Source of the DNA: JBECKR01 sp040235415
Lineage (GTDB): Bacteria > Acidobacteriota > Polarisedimenticolia > Polarisedimenticolales > Polarisedimenticolaceae
Reading direction: 5' to 3'
Length of the DNA stretch: 26,762 nt
Assembly: GCA_040235415.1 (NCBI GenBank)
Contig: JBECKR010000401.1
Location: forward strand, 1-26,762
Shown here: positions 16,431 through 23,450 of the stretch, piece by piece
Position numbering within the stretch: position 1 is the first letter of the stretch
Layout: each line of letters opens with the position of its first letter
Program-made: the position numbers and the translations under genes
The notes under the pieces: model-generated
The model's input: only the letters and a program-made list of their open reading frames with translations
Databases searched by the model: none
What the model was told of the DNA's origin: nothing

Positions 16431-17672
16431 TCAGGTACCGCGCGCGAGTCGCAGGGCCGCCTCGAGCAGCAGGCTCGCCCCGGTCACGACGTCCTCCCAG
16501 TGGGTCCATTCCGCCGGCGAGTGGCTCCGGCCGCCTACGCTCGGGACGAAAACCATGCCGACCGGCGCGATCCTCGCGATGATCTGGGCGTCGTGGGCGG
16601 CCCCGCTCGTCATCCGGTGGGTCGAGACGCCGAGGCCGTCGGCGGCGGAGGCCAGCGTCGCGAGCACCTCCGCGTCGCAGCTCACCGGCTCGACCTCGCT
16701 GACGACGTCGAACTCGAACATCAGCTGCCGGCGCCGCGCGATCGCCGACAGGGCGCGGCGGAACGCGTCGGCGAGCGCGGCGAGGGTCTCCGCCTCGGTG
16801 TCCCGGGCGTCGAGCGAGAACTCCACCCGTCCCGGAACGACGTTCGCGCTTCCGGGGCGGAGGTCGACCTTGCCGATCGTCGCGACGCCGTCGTCGCCGC
16901 CGTGCTCCTCGAGGATCCGCGCGATCTCGCCCGCGAACTCCGCGAGACCGGAGAAAGCATCGCGGCGCATCGCCATCGGCGTCGTTCCCGCGTGGTCGGG
17001 CTCGCCGATGAGACGCGCCGTCCACCGGAACAGGCCGGTGATCCGCTCGACGAGCCCGATCGGACATCCCATGCGGTCGAGCACGGGCCCCTGCTCGATG
17101 TGGAGCTCGAGGTAGGCGTGGACGTCCTTCGGGGAGCGACGCGCCGAAAGCGCGTCCATCGCGTCCAGGCCGTGCCGCGCCATCGCGTCGGCGAGCCGGA
17201 CGCCGTCGAGGTCGGTCGCCTGGTGGATGCGCTCCGGGGTGAGCAGTCCCGCGACGGCGCGTGAGCCGAACGGCCCCCCGAAGCGTCCCTCCTCGTCGCT
17301 GAACGCGACGACCTCGAGCGCGCCGTCGATCTCGGTTCCGGTCTCCCGCACGCGCCGGAGGCACTCGACACCGGCGAGGACACCGAGCGCGCCGTCGAGC
17401 GGACCGCCGCCTGGCACGGTGTCGAGGTGCGAGCCGAGGACCACCGCGGGCCCGCTTTCCGGTCCGATGCGGCCGAAGACGTTGCCCGCGCCGTCGCGCC
17501 GGGCCGCGATCCCGGCCTCGGCGAGGCGCCGCTCGAGCCAGGCCCGCGCTGCCATCTCGGCGTCGGTGAACGCCATGCGGTAGATCCCGAGATCGTCCGC
17601 GCGCCCGATCTCGGAGAGGGCCCGAACGTCCTCGCGCAGGCGCTCGGAGTCGATCCCGCGCGCCGGCGTCAC
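16431..17672 (-). CDS. M20-family Zn-dependent amidase: N-carbamoyl-L-amino-acid hydrolase / allantoate amidohydrolase type
   Basis: 413 residues, the standard length of the hydantoinase/carbamoylase amidase family. Metal ligands in family positions are His82 and Asp93 (GSHLDTVPGGGPLDGALG), Glu128 (FSDEEGRFG), His191 (LELHIEQGP) and a final His in GGRSHSPAEWT. The dimerisation-domain motif GEPDHAGTTPM and SGAAHDAQ are also present. The family removes carbamoyl groups from N-carbamoyl amino acids or splits allantoate, releasing ammonia and carbon dioxide. The start is GTG 17672, overlapping the stop of the amidotransferase gene by 4 bases (GTGA). The frame is open far upstream, but that part is a shadow of the amidotransferase gene. 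Substrate is not decidable by eye. Confidence 0.9.
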   Translation of the reverse strand: MTPARGIDSERLREDVRALSEIGRADDLGIYRMAFTDAEMAARAWLERRLAEAGIAARRDGAGNVFGRIGPESGPAVVLGSHLDTVPGGGPLDGALGVLAGVECLRRVRETGTEIDGALEVVAFSDEEGRFGGPFGSRAVAGLLTPERIHQATDLDGVRLADAMARHGLDAMDALSARRSPKDVHAYLELHIEQGPVLDRMGCPIGLVERITGLFRWTARLIGEPDHAGTTPMAMRRDAFSGLAEFAGEIARILEEHGGDDGVATIGKVDLRPGSANVVPGRVEFSLDARDTEAETLAALADAFRRALSAIARRRQLMFEFDVVSEVEPVSCDAEVLATLASAADGLGVSTHRMTSGAAHDAQIIARIAPVGMVFVPSVGGRSHSPAEWTHWEDVVTGASLLLEAALRLARGT

Positions 17673-19639
17673 GCGTCCGCCGGGCGACCCTCGCCCGCGA
17701 CGAACCGGCGGTGGAGGATCTGGAGGCAGAGGAGGTGGTTGAGCAGGGCGTCCTTGCGCGTCAGCGACACCGGATCGCGGTCCTCGCGGTAGTCCCGGAC
17801 GAACCGCGCGACGCGATCGGGATCGAACAGGCCCGCGTCGAGGACCGCGTCCCGTCCGAGGTGGGTCCCGACGAGGCGGTCGACCCGGCGGCCCTTGGCT
17901 TCGTCGGTGTGCGCCGGCGGCGCCATGAACGCGAACTTCTGCCGCTCGTAGAGCTCCTTCGGCAGCACGCCGCGCATCGCCTCGCGCACCACCCACTTCT
18001 CGACGTTGCCGCGGATCCGGAGACGCGGAGGGACCCGCACCGCCGTCTCCGCCACGCGATGGTCGAGGAACGCCGGGCGCGACTCCATGGAGTTCGCCAT
18101 GTCGACGCGATCCCCGCCCCAGTTCAGGATCTGGCCCTCGAGCATCGTCTTGCTCCAGGTGTACTGCGCTCGGTCGAGCGCGTGGCGGCCTCGGAGCTTG
18201 GAGGCGTCGATCTTCTCCGCGATAGCCGCCACCGGGTCGTACTCGGCGAGCTCCTCGCGAACGTCGTCCGAGAGCAGCGGCCGCGCGATGCGGAGCGTGG
18301 CGAGCCAGGGCTGCAGCCAGGACGGCGTGAATCCGCACAGCGCGTCGAACGCCTCGTGGCGCTCGTCGTCCTCGGCGAGGATGGCGCCCCGGAACAACCG
18401 GTTCGCCTCGACGAGCGACGCCTCGAGGCCGCGACGGGAATCCGCATCGCTTTCGTCGAGCCCGTGCAGGAACATGTCGCGCTTGAACGCCGGATACCCG
18501 CCGAAGAGCTCGTCCGAGCCCTCGCCGGTAATCACGGTCTTGTACCCCGCCTCGTGGACGTGGCGGCTCATGCACCACTTCGCGACGCCCAGCGTGTTGT
18601 AGAACGTGCGCTCGGCGTGCCATACGGTCCGCTCGTAGTGGTCGTACAGCTCGTCCGCCCCGACCCGGATCGTATCCTGGTCGGCGCCGACGCTTCGCGC
18701 CATGCGGCGCGCGATCGCGGATTCGTCGTAGTCGTCGTGATCGAAGCTGATCGTGAACGCCTTGACCGGCGACTGCATCGCTCCCGAGGCCATGCCGAGG
18801 ATCGAGCAGCTGTCGATCCCTCCGGAGAGGTAGCAGCCGACCGGGACGTCGGCCTCGAGCCGCAGCGCGACCGATTCGACGAGACTCTCCCGGACGGCGT
18901 CGACGTGGGCGCGGTCCGAAGGGCCGCCGTCGCGCTCTCCGGCCTCGGGGAAGTCGAGGTCCCAGTACCGCCGCCGCTCGATCGCGAGGCGGCCGCCGCG
19001 CCGCCGCGCGACCAGCATCGACCCCGGCTCGAGCGCCTCGATCCCTTCGAACGCGCTCGAGCCCGGGACCATCGTGTGCATGAGCTGGTTCAGGGCCGCC
19101 CGGCGGTCGAGCCGCGCGGGCACGTCCGGGTGCGCCAGCAGCGCCTTGACCTCCGATCCGAAGTACAGCCGGCCGGCGTGGAGCCGGAAGAACAGCGGCC
19201 GGATCCCGAAGCGGTCGCGCACGAGCAGCAGCGTGTCCTCGGCGGCGTCCCACAGCGCCAGTGCGAACTCGCCGCGGAGTCGATCCACGAACTCGAGCCC
19301 GTGGCGGCGGTACAGGTGCAGCGCGATCTCGCTGTCGGACTTGGTCCGGAAGCGCGCGCCCCGGGTCATGAGGTCGGCGCGCGCCCGCTTGTAGTCGTAG
19401 AACTCGCCGTTGACGACGACCGCGAGACGGTCGTCCGCGCTCCGGATCGGCTGGTCGCCGGTGTGGAGGTCGACGATGCTCAGCCGGGCGTGGCCGAGCG
19501 CGACGCCGCGCGTCTCGTCGAGTAGCCGCCCGGACCCGTCCGGGCCCCGGTGGCGCTGTGCCTCGATCATCGCCCCGAGCGCTTCCTGTGCCCCGCCGTG
19601 GAGGCCCCTCGGATTCCAGAATCCCGCGATGCCGCACAT
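17669..19639 (-). CDS. AsnB-family glutamine-dependent amidotransferase (asparagine synthetase-like)
   Basis: 656 residues. The class II glutaminase domain starts at the nucleophile Cys2 (MCGIAGF), with RHRGPDGSG, ARLSIVD, NGEFYDY and TKSDSEIAL as in AsnB. The synthetase domain has the ATP-pyrophosphatase loop SGGIDS at 272-277, ITGEGSDELFGGYPAFKRD, DRVDMANSMESRPAFLDHRV and KWVVREAMRGVLPKELYERQKFAF. It should activate a carboxylate as acyl-AMP and amidate it with ammonia from glutamine. The substrate may be aspartate but need not be, since relatives amidate peptides (for example in N-acetylglutaminylglutamine amide synthesis). Its position between a carbamoyltransferase-like gene and a carbamoylase suggests a specialised substrate. 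It starts at ATG 19639 with GAGGAG upstream, and the stop overlaps the next gene. Confidence 0.9.
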   Translation of the reverse strand: MCGIAGFWNPRGLHGGAQEALGAMIEAQRHRGPDGSGRLLDETRGVALGHARLSIVDLHTGDQPIRSADDRLAVVVNGEFYDYKRARADLMTRGARFRTKSDSEIALHLYRRHGLEFVDRLRGEFALALWDAAEDTLLLVRDRFGIRPLFFRLHAGRLYFGSEVKALLAHPDVPARLDRRAALNQLMHTMVPGSSAFEGIEALEPGSMLVARRRGGRLAIERRRYWDLDFPEAGERDGGPSDRAHVDAVRESLVESVALRLEADVPVGCYLSGGIDSCSILGMASGAMQSPVKAFTISFDHDDYDESAIARRMARSVGADQDTIRVGADELYDHYERTVWHAERTFYNTLGVAKWCMSRHVHEAGYKTVITGEGSDELFGGYPAFKRDMFLHGLDESDADSRRGLEASLVEANRLFRGAILAEDDERHEAFDALCGFTPSWLQPWLATLRIARPLLSDDVREELAEYDPVAAIAEKIDASKLRGRHALDRAQYTWSKTMLEGQILNWGGDRVDMANSMESRPAFLDHRVAETAVRVPPRLRIRGNVEKWVVREAMRGVLPKELYERQKFAFMAPPAHTDEAKGRRVDRLVGTHLGRDAVLDAGLFDPDRVARFVRDYREDRDPVSLTRKDALLNHLLCLQILHRRFVAGEGRPADA

Positions 19640-19663
19640 CGGTCGTCGTCTCCTCGGTCGGCC

Positions 19664-20752
19664 TCAGCCGAGCGGGATGTTCTCGGGCAGCCGCCCGAAG
19701 CGGTTGAAGGTGGACAGGAACAGCGCTTGGCGGATGAACACCGCCCCGTGCGCCTGCGTCCAGTAGAGGTTGTGCTCGGTCGCGTCGAGGCTGCGATCGA
19801 GCTCGTCCAGGCGCGCGAGCGGGTGGAGCACGACCGCGCCCGGCTTGAGGTCGCTCGAAGCGTCGAGCTTGTAGCGGCTGTCGAGCGCACGATAGCTGTC
19901 CCCGAGGAACGCGATCGAGTTCATGTAGATGACGTCGAGCTCGGAGAGGTGGCTTTGGACGTCGTTGGTGACCTCGTACGGCACCCCCGCGAGCTCGATC
20001 GGCCCCTGGAGGTCCTCGCCGAACGGGTCCGCCATCTCGGAGATCACCGTGATGCGCTCGATGTGCTCGCGGAACAGCAGCGCCATCAGCAGGAAGCTCT
20101 TGACCGCGCGCATGCTCCCGGGCGTTCCCAGGATGCCGAGGTGCAGCTTTCTGCCGTCTCGCGGCGTCTCGAGCGCGAGGTCCGGGCGCCATTTCAGGAG
20201 CGCGTACCAGTCCGACAGCGCCTGGGTCGGATGCTCCCCCGAGCCGTTGCCCGCGTTGATCAGCGGGATCCGCAGACCCCGCTGCAGGCGCTCGAGCGAG
20301 TCGGTTTCGGTGTGGCGCATGATCACGAGGTCGCCGTAGGCGTTGAACATCTCCCCGATGTCCTCGAGCGCTTCGCCCTTGCGGACGCCGGTCGTCGTCC
20401 CGTCCGGGATGCTGATCACGCGGCCGTCGAGCCGGAGCGCCGCGCTCTCGAACGACAGCCGCGTCCGCGTCGACGCCTCGAAGAACGCCGTAATCACGAG
20501 CTTCCCGGACAGCGGGCGGTACTCCGAGATCTCGATCGACTCCAGCAACGCCGCGAACCGGGACAACGCGACGACCTCCTCGCGGTCGAGAGCCGCCACC
20601 CGCAGGAGCGAGCGGCCCGCGTATCGCCGCAGTACCGCGAGCGGGATCGGTTCCGGTCCGACGAGCCCGGCGGGCCGCGGGCGCAGGTGCATCGAGTCCT
20701 CGGGCGGCTCGAGCCTCTCGGCGACGCGGTTGGGATGCAGCGTCTCGTTCAT
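19664..20752 (-). CDS. Aspartate/ornithine carbamoyltransferase-family enzyme with altered substrate site
   Basis: 362 residues, about 50 longer than E. coli PyrB because of an N-terminal extension (Met21 is a possible later start). The carbamoyl-phosphate site is intact: FFEASTRTRLSFE (STRTR 94-98), RKGE (Lys125, matching Lys84 of E. coli), MRH (Arg146), GSGEHPTQAL (174-177) and HPLAR (310-314, usually HPLPR). The segment that holds Arg229 and Gln231 in aspartate carbamoyltransferase (Y-x-TR-x-Q) reads IYMNSIAFLGDSYR here, so residues that bind aspartate are missing. It probably carbamoylates another amine. No other pyrimidine gene is nearby. It starts 2 bases after the stop of the 39-residue peptide; a GGAGAGG ribosome binding site lies inside that small gene. 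Confidence 0.87.
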   Translation of the reverse strand: MNETLHPNRVAERLEPPEDSMHLRPRPAGLVGPEPIPLAVLRRYAGRSLLRVAALDREEVVALSRFAALLESIEISEYRPLSGKLVITAFFEASTRTRLSFESAALRLDGRVISIPDGTTTGVRKGEALEDIGEMFNAYGDLVIMRHTETDSLERLQRGLRIPLINAGNGSGEHPTQALSDWYALLKWRPDLALETPRDGRKLHLGILGTPGSMRAVKSFLLMALLFREHIERITVISEMADPFGEDLQGPIELAGVPYEVTNDVQSHLSELDVIYMNSIAFLGDSYRALDSRYKLDASSDLKPGAVVLHPLARLDELDRSLDATEHNLYWTQAHGAVFIRQALFLSTFNRFGRLPENIPLG

Positions 20753-20754
20753 CG

Positions 20755-20874
20755 TCACCACAGCCTCTCCCGGAGGAAGTCGCGCACCAGCAGCCACAGC
20801 AGAGCCACGACGGCCGCCGCCGTGAGCAGCAGGGACGCGACGATCAGAACGTTGAAGAACGCCTTCGAGAACAT
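20755..20874 (-). CDS. 39-residue single-helix membrane peptide, probable symporter accessory subunit
   Basis: The peptide begins MFSKAFFNVLIVASLLLTAAA and continues through VVALLWLLV to a basic tail (RDFLRERLW). This is one hydrophobic helix of about 25 residues followed by positive charge, which by the positive-inside rule puts the C-terminus in the cytoplasm. It has an excellent ribosome binding site (GGGAGGAG, 2 bases before ATG 20874 after CC). It starts 15 bases after the symporter stop and ends 2 bases before the carbamoyltransferase-like start. Small subunits of this sort accompany some sodium symporters (e.g. MetS with NSS transporters). No family is recognised for this one. Confidence 0.75.
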   Translation of the reverse strand: MFSKAFFNVLIVASLLLTAAAVVALLWLLVRDFLRERLW

Positions 20875-20889
20875 GGCTCCTCCCGCCGG

Positions 20890-22323
20890 TCAGGACGCCG
20901 CCGGCCGCTCGTCGAGCCGGTTCCAGTCGAACGGCTGCGGGAATGCGAGGGTGGTGACGACGACCGTCGCCATCGACACCGCAGTGCCGATCAGCGACGC
21001 GACGAACCATCCGATCGCGAAGTATGCCCACAACCCCGCGGCGCTTCCGAGCAGCATGGCCGCCACCGCGCCCGGCCGGTTGGCGCGTTGCCAGTACAGC
21101 CCTGCGATCACCGGCCAGATCGCGCTCCCGACGAGCGGCCCCGAGAGGAACAGAACCTGCAGCAGGTCGCCGAAGTCGCCGGCGCAGAGCAGCCACGTCA
21201 GTCCTCCGAGCCCCACGACCACCCAGGTCGACGCGCGCCGCAGGACGCGCTCGCCCGCCCCGGGGTTCAGCATCTTGCGGTAGACGTCCTCGAGCAGGAG
21301 GTCCGAGGTCGCGGCCAGAAGGCTATCGACGCTCGAGGCCAGCGAGCAGAACAGCACCAGGAACACGACCACCGAGCCCGCGGCGCCGAGCACGCGGCTC
21401 GCGACGAGCGGGCCGACCATGTCGGGATCCGGCACGTTGATCCCGAGCGGCGCGGCGCACAGACCGAGGAACCCCGCGGCGACAGGGATCGGGAGCCAGA
21501 ACAGACCCGAGAGTGCGAACGCCCGCGGCGCCACCCCCTCGCGCATCGCGAACGCCCGCGACCACCAGACGTTGTTGTGGAAGATCTCGCCGAACCCGAA
21601 GAACATGTTGTTGAACAGCGACAGCAGCGCAACCGGCATGAACGTCTTCAGCAGCGCCGGATGGTCGTCGTGCAGCGCGGCATAGAAGTGGTGCATGTCG
21701 ACGCCGTTCAGCACGACGACGCCGACCACGACGACGCCGATCAGGATGACCACCGACTGGATGAAGTCGGTGCCGATGACGGCGTACAGTCCGCCGAACA
21801 AGGTGTAGAGCGTGCAAACGCCGAGGATGGCGGTCATCCCCCAGAGGTACGGCATCCCGGAGAGCGCCTGCAGGAACTTGCCGCCCGCCATCCCCATGCT
21901 GACGAGCCACGCCATCGAGTACGTCAGCGAGATCGCGAGGAACACGACCCACGCGGCACGGCCGTAGCGCAGACGGACGAAGTCGCCGCTCGTGAACGCC
22001 GCCGGCATGAGCCGCCGAATTCGGAACGCGAGCGGAGCGAACAGCGTCAGCCCGAACGCCGCGGTCGAGTACGCCAGCATCCCCCACACGCCCATCTGGA
22101 GCGCGAACTTCGGGGCGAGCATCACGGTGTTCGACGTCACCCAGGTCGCCATCGCGGTGGCCGAGCCGAGGGCGAGGCCGACGTTCCGCCCCGCGAGCAA
22201 GAATCCCTCGAGGTCCTTCGCCTTCTTTCCCCACCAGATGCCGAGAGCGACCCACAGCGCGCCGAAGATCCCGAGCAGCGCGAGACCGGTCGACGGGTCG
22301 AGCACGGCGGATCGGAAGTCCAT
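20890..22323 (-). CDS. Sodium:solute symporter (SSS family)
   Basis: 477 residues with about 13 membrane helices. Family features include the first-helix region WVALGIWWGKKAKDLEGFLLAGRNVG, TAMATWVTSNTVMLAPKFALQMGVWGM, the mid region LYTLFGGLYAVIGTDFIQSVVI and the late SLASSVDSLLAATSDLLLEDVYRK motif, whose serines and aspartate lie where SSS proteins bind sodium. It would import a solute with sodium across the inner membrane; given the operon, a ureide, urea or amino-acid-like compound is likely, but specificity cannot be read. The ATG has CCGGAGAC upstream and lies 31 bases after the FN3-protein stop. The small membrane peptide follows after 15 bases. Confidence 0.92.
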   Translation of the reverse strand: MDFRSAVLDPSTGLALLGIFGALWVALGIWWGKKAKDLEGFLLAGRNVGLALGSATAMATWVTSNTVMLAPKFALQMGVWGMLAYSTAAFGLTLFAPLAFRIRRLMPAAFTSGDFVRLRYGRAAWVVFLAISLTYSMAWLVSMGMAGGKFLQALSGMPYLWGMTAILGVCTLYTLFGGLYAVIGTDFIQSVVILIGVVVVGVVVLNGVDMHHFYAALHDDHPALLKTFMPVALLSLFNNMFFGFGEIFHNNVWWSRAFAMREGVAPRAFALSGLFWLPIPVAAGFLGLCAAPLGINVPDPDMVGPLVASRVLGAAGSVVVFLVLFCSLASSVDSLLAATSDLLLEDVYRKMLNPGAGERVLRRASTWVVVGLGGLTWLLCAGDFGDLLQVLFLSGPLVGSAIWPVIAGLYWQRANRPGAVAAMLLGSAAGLWAYFAIGWFVASLIGTAVSMATVVVTTLAFPQPFDWNRLDERPAAS

Positions 22324-22354
22324 GGCGTCTCCGGGAGTCGGGAGGGAGGTGCGG

Positions 22355-22819
22355 TCAGCGGGAGCGCCGCCGCGTCGCGAGGTGTCCGCCGAGGATCGTG
22401 CCGACCGTCGCGACGAACACGACCGAGCCGAGCGCGAGGAGGGCCGTCACGCGGCCGAGCGCGGGGTAGCGCACCGCGACCACGACGGGAGGCGACCACG
22501 GCCCCGGCTCCCCCGAACCCTCGACGGCGCGAACCCGGAACCAGGTCCTCCCCGAGCGGAGCCCCGAGACGAACACCGCGAGGTCGGGGCCGGAATAGCG
22601 CCGCTCGGCACCCGCGAAGTCGTTCGAGCGCGATTCCTGGAGCTCGAACGTCCGCGCCGGGTCGGGCTCGGCGTCCACCTCCCAGGCGAGCACGGCGTGG
22701 CCCTCGGTGGTCTCGACCCGCCGCGGTCCCTCGATCCGGACGACGGCGGGCGAGGCGGCGGAGACGGCGGCGAGCGCCGACGCCAGCCCGAGCGCTGCGA
22801 CGAGGCGCCGCGACGTCAT
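22355..22819 (-). CDS. Fibronectin type III-like domain protein with N- and C-terminal hydrophobic segments
   Basis: 154 residues: a signal peptide or anchor (MTSRRLVAALGLASALAAVSAASPA) and one FN3-like beta-sandwich of about 90 residues (VLAWEVDAEPDPARTFELQESRSNDF...DLAVFVSGLRSGRTWFRVRAVEGSGEPGPWSPPVVVAV, with the Trp and 'RVRAV...G.GPWS' FN3 pattern). A C-terminal membrane helix (VTALLALGSVVFVATVGTILGGHLA) ends in RRRSR. It is probably an inner-membrane protein with its domain in the periplasm. Its ATG overlaps the MarR stop (ATGA), so the two are translationally coupled. Function is unknown; it may bind substrate for, or partner with, the symporter encoded next. Confidence 0.75.
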   Translation of the reverse strand: MTSRRLVAALGLASALAAVSAASPAVVRIEGPRRVETTEGHAVLAWEVDAEPDPARTFELQESRSNDFAGAERRYSGPDLAVFVSGLRSGRTWFRVRAVEGSGEPGPWSPPVVVAVRYPALGRVTALLALGSVVFVATVGTILGGHLATRRRSR

Positions 22820-23328
22820 CCCGCTCCCCGCTCGCCGTGGTCGTCGGCCCCGGACGCGGCCTCGATCGGCCCGCTCACCAGGATCGGTGCGGCGTCGAGG
22901 CCCGCCGCCTCGAGCAGGTGCACGACACGCTGGAGCGATGCGAGCGTGAGGTTCCGCTCCCAGTCCTGGAGCGCGGCGAACCCTTCGAGGAACCGCTCCT
23001 GCAGCAAGGCCGGCGCCCCGCGCGCCGCGTCGCGGCCCGCGTCGGTCAGACCGACGAGCACGCGCCGGCGGTCGAACCGCGAGCGCTCGCGCCGCGCGAG
23101 GCCGCGTCGTTCGAGCCGCGAGACGATCCCCGTGACCGTCGGCTGGCTGAGGCTCGCGCCGCGGGCGAGCTCTCCGATCGAGCGTTCGTTGCCGTCGGCG
23201 AGCAGCCGCAGCAGGACGAGCTGCGGCCCGGTCAGCCCGTGTCGCTGCTCGAGCGCGCGGGAATGCAGATCGATCGCGCGCGTGATCCGGCGCAACGCGG
23301 TCAGGACCTGATCCTCGGTCGTCGACAT
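22816..23328 (-). CDS. MarR-family transcriptional regulator
   Basis: 170 residues. A winged helix-turn-helix of MarR type is visible: GLTGPQLVLLRLLADGNERSIGELARGASLSQPTVTGIVSRLERRGLARRERSRFDRRRVLVGLTDAGRD, where SLSQPTVTGIVSRLE is the recognition helix and DRRR..LTDAG the wing. N- and C-terminal helices form the dimerisation part, and a charged tail ends the protein. MarR proteins usually repress neighbouring genes and release DNA on binding a small molecule. It is the first gene of the eight-gene operon, preceded by GGGGAGGG, a candidate promoter (23350-23378) and a perfect 14-bp palindrome (23402-23415). Autoregulation of the operon by a pathway compound is likely but inferred. Confidence 0.9.
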   Translation of the reverse strand: MSTTEDQVLTALRRITRAIDLHSRALEQRHGLTGPQLVLLRLLADGNERSIGELARGASLSQPTVTGIVSRLERRGLARRERSRFDRRRVLVGLTDAGRDAARGAPALLQERFLEGFAALQDWERNLTLASLQRVVHLLEAAGLDAAPILVSGPIEAASGADDHGERGAG

Positions 23329-23349
23329 CGTCCCTCCCCGACCGAGGCA

Positions 23350-23378
23350 TTATTACATCGCGTCGAATGTTTTTTCCA
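23350..23378 (-). promoter_or_regulatory. Candidate sigma-70-type promoter of the MarR-led operon
   Basis: In an unusually A+T-rich stretch, the minus strand has TGGAAA (23378-23373), a 17-base spacer and TAATAA (23355-23350, preceded by TG one base away). The expected transcript start is near 23343, 15 bases before the MarR ATG. The match is moderate (no TTGACA), but the location and spacing fit. Confidence 0.5.
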
Positions 23379-23401
23379 GCCGGTCCTCCCTAGATGGCAG
23401 C

Positions 23402-23415
23402 TATCTGGCCAGATA
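23402..23415. promoter_or_regulatory. 14-bp perfect palindrome, likely MarR operator
   Basis: TATCTGGCCAGATA is a perfect palindrome in the A+T-rich gap upstream of marR, about 65 bases before the expected transcript start. A second interrupted palindrome, TTCGA-A-TCGAA, lies at 23426-23436. MarR proteins bind palindromes of this size; the assignment is by position. Confidence 0.5.
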
Positions 23416-23450
23416 ATTCTATTGCTTCGAATCGAACTTTCCCGGACGAA

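Noticed and set aside
17711..19525. 604-codon plus-strand frame
   Set aside because: Antisense shadow of the AsnB-type gene, which has all family motifs.
16431..20192. A single 1253-residue fusion protein ending in the M20 hydrolase
   Set aside because: The frame is open by chance. The upstream 840 residues are out of frame with the real AsnB gene, and the GTG at 17672 overlapping the AsnB stop is a natural coupled start.
19664..20752. Standard pyrB for pyrimidine synthesis
   Set aside because: The aspartate-binding segment is replaced, and no pyrC, pyrI, carA/carB or other pyrimidine gene is near; the context is a ureide/amide operon.
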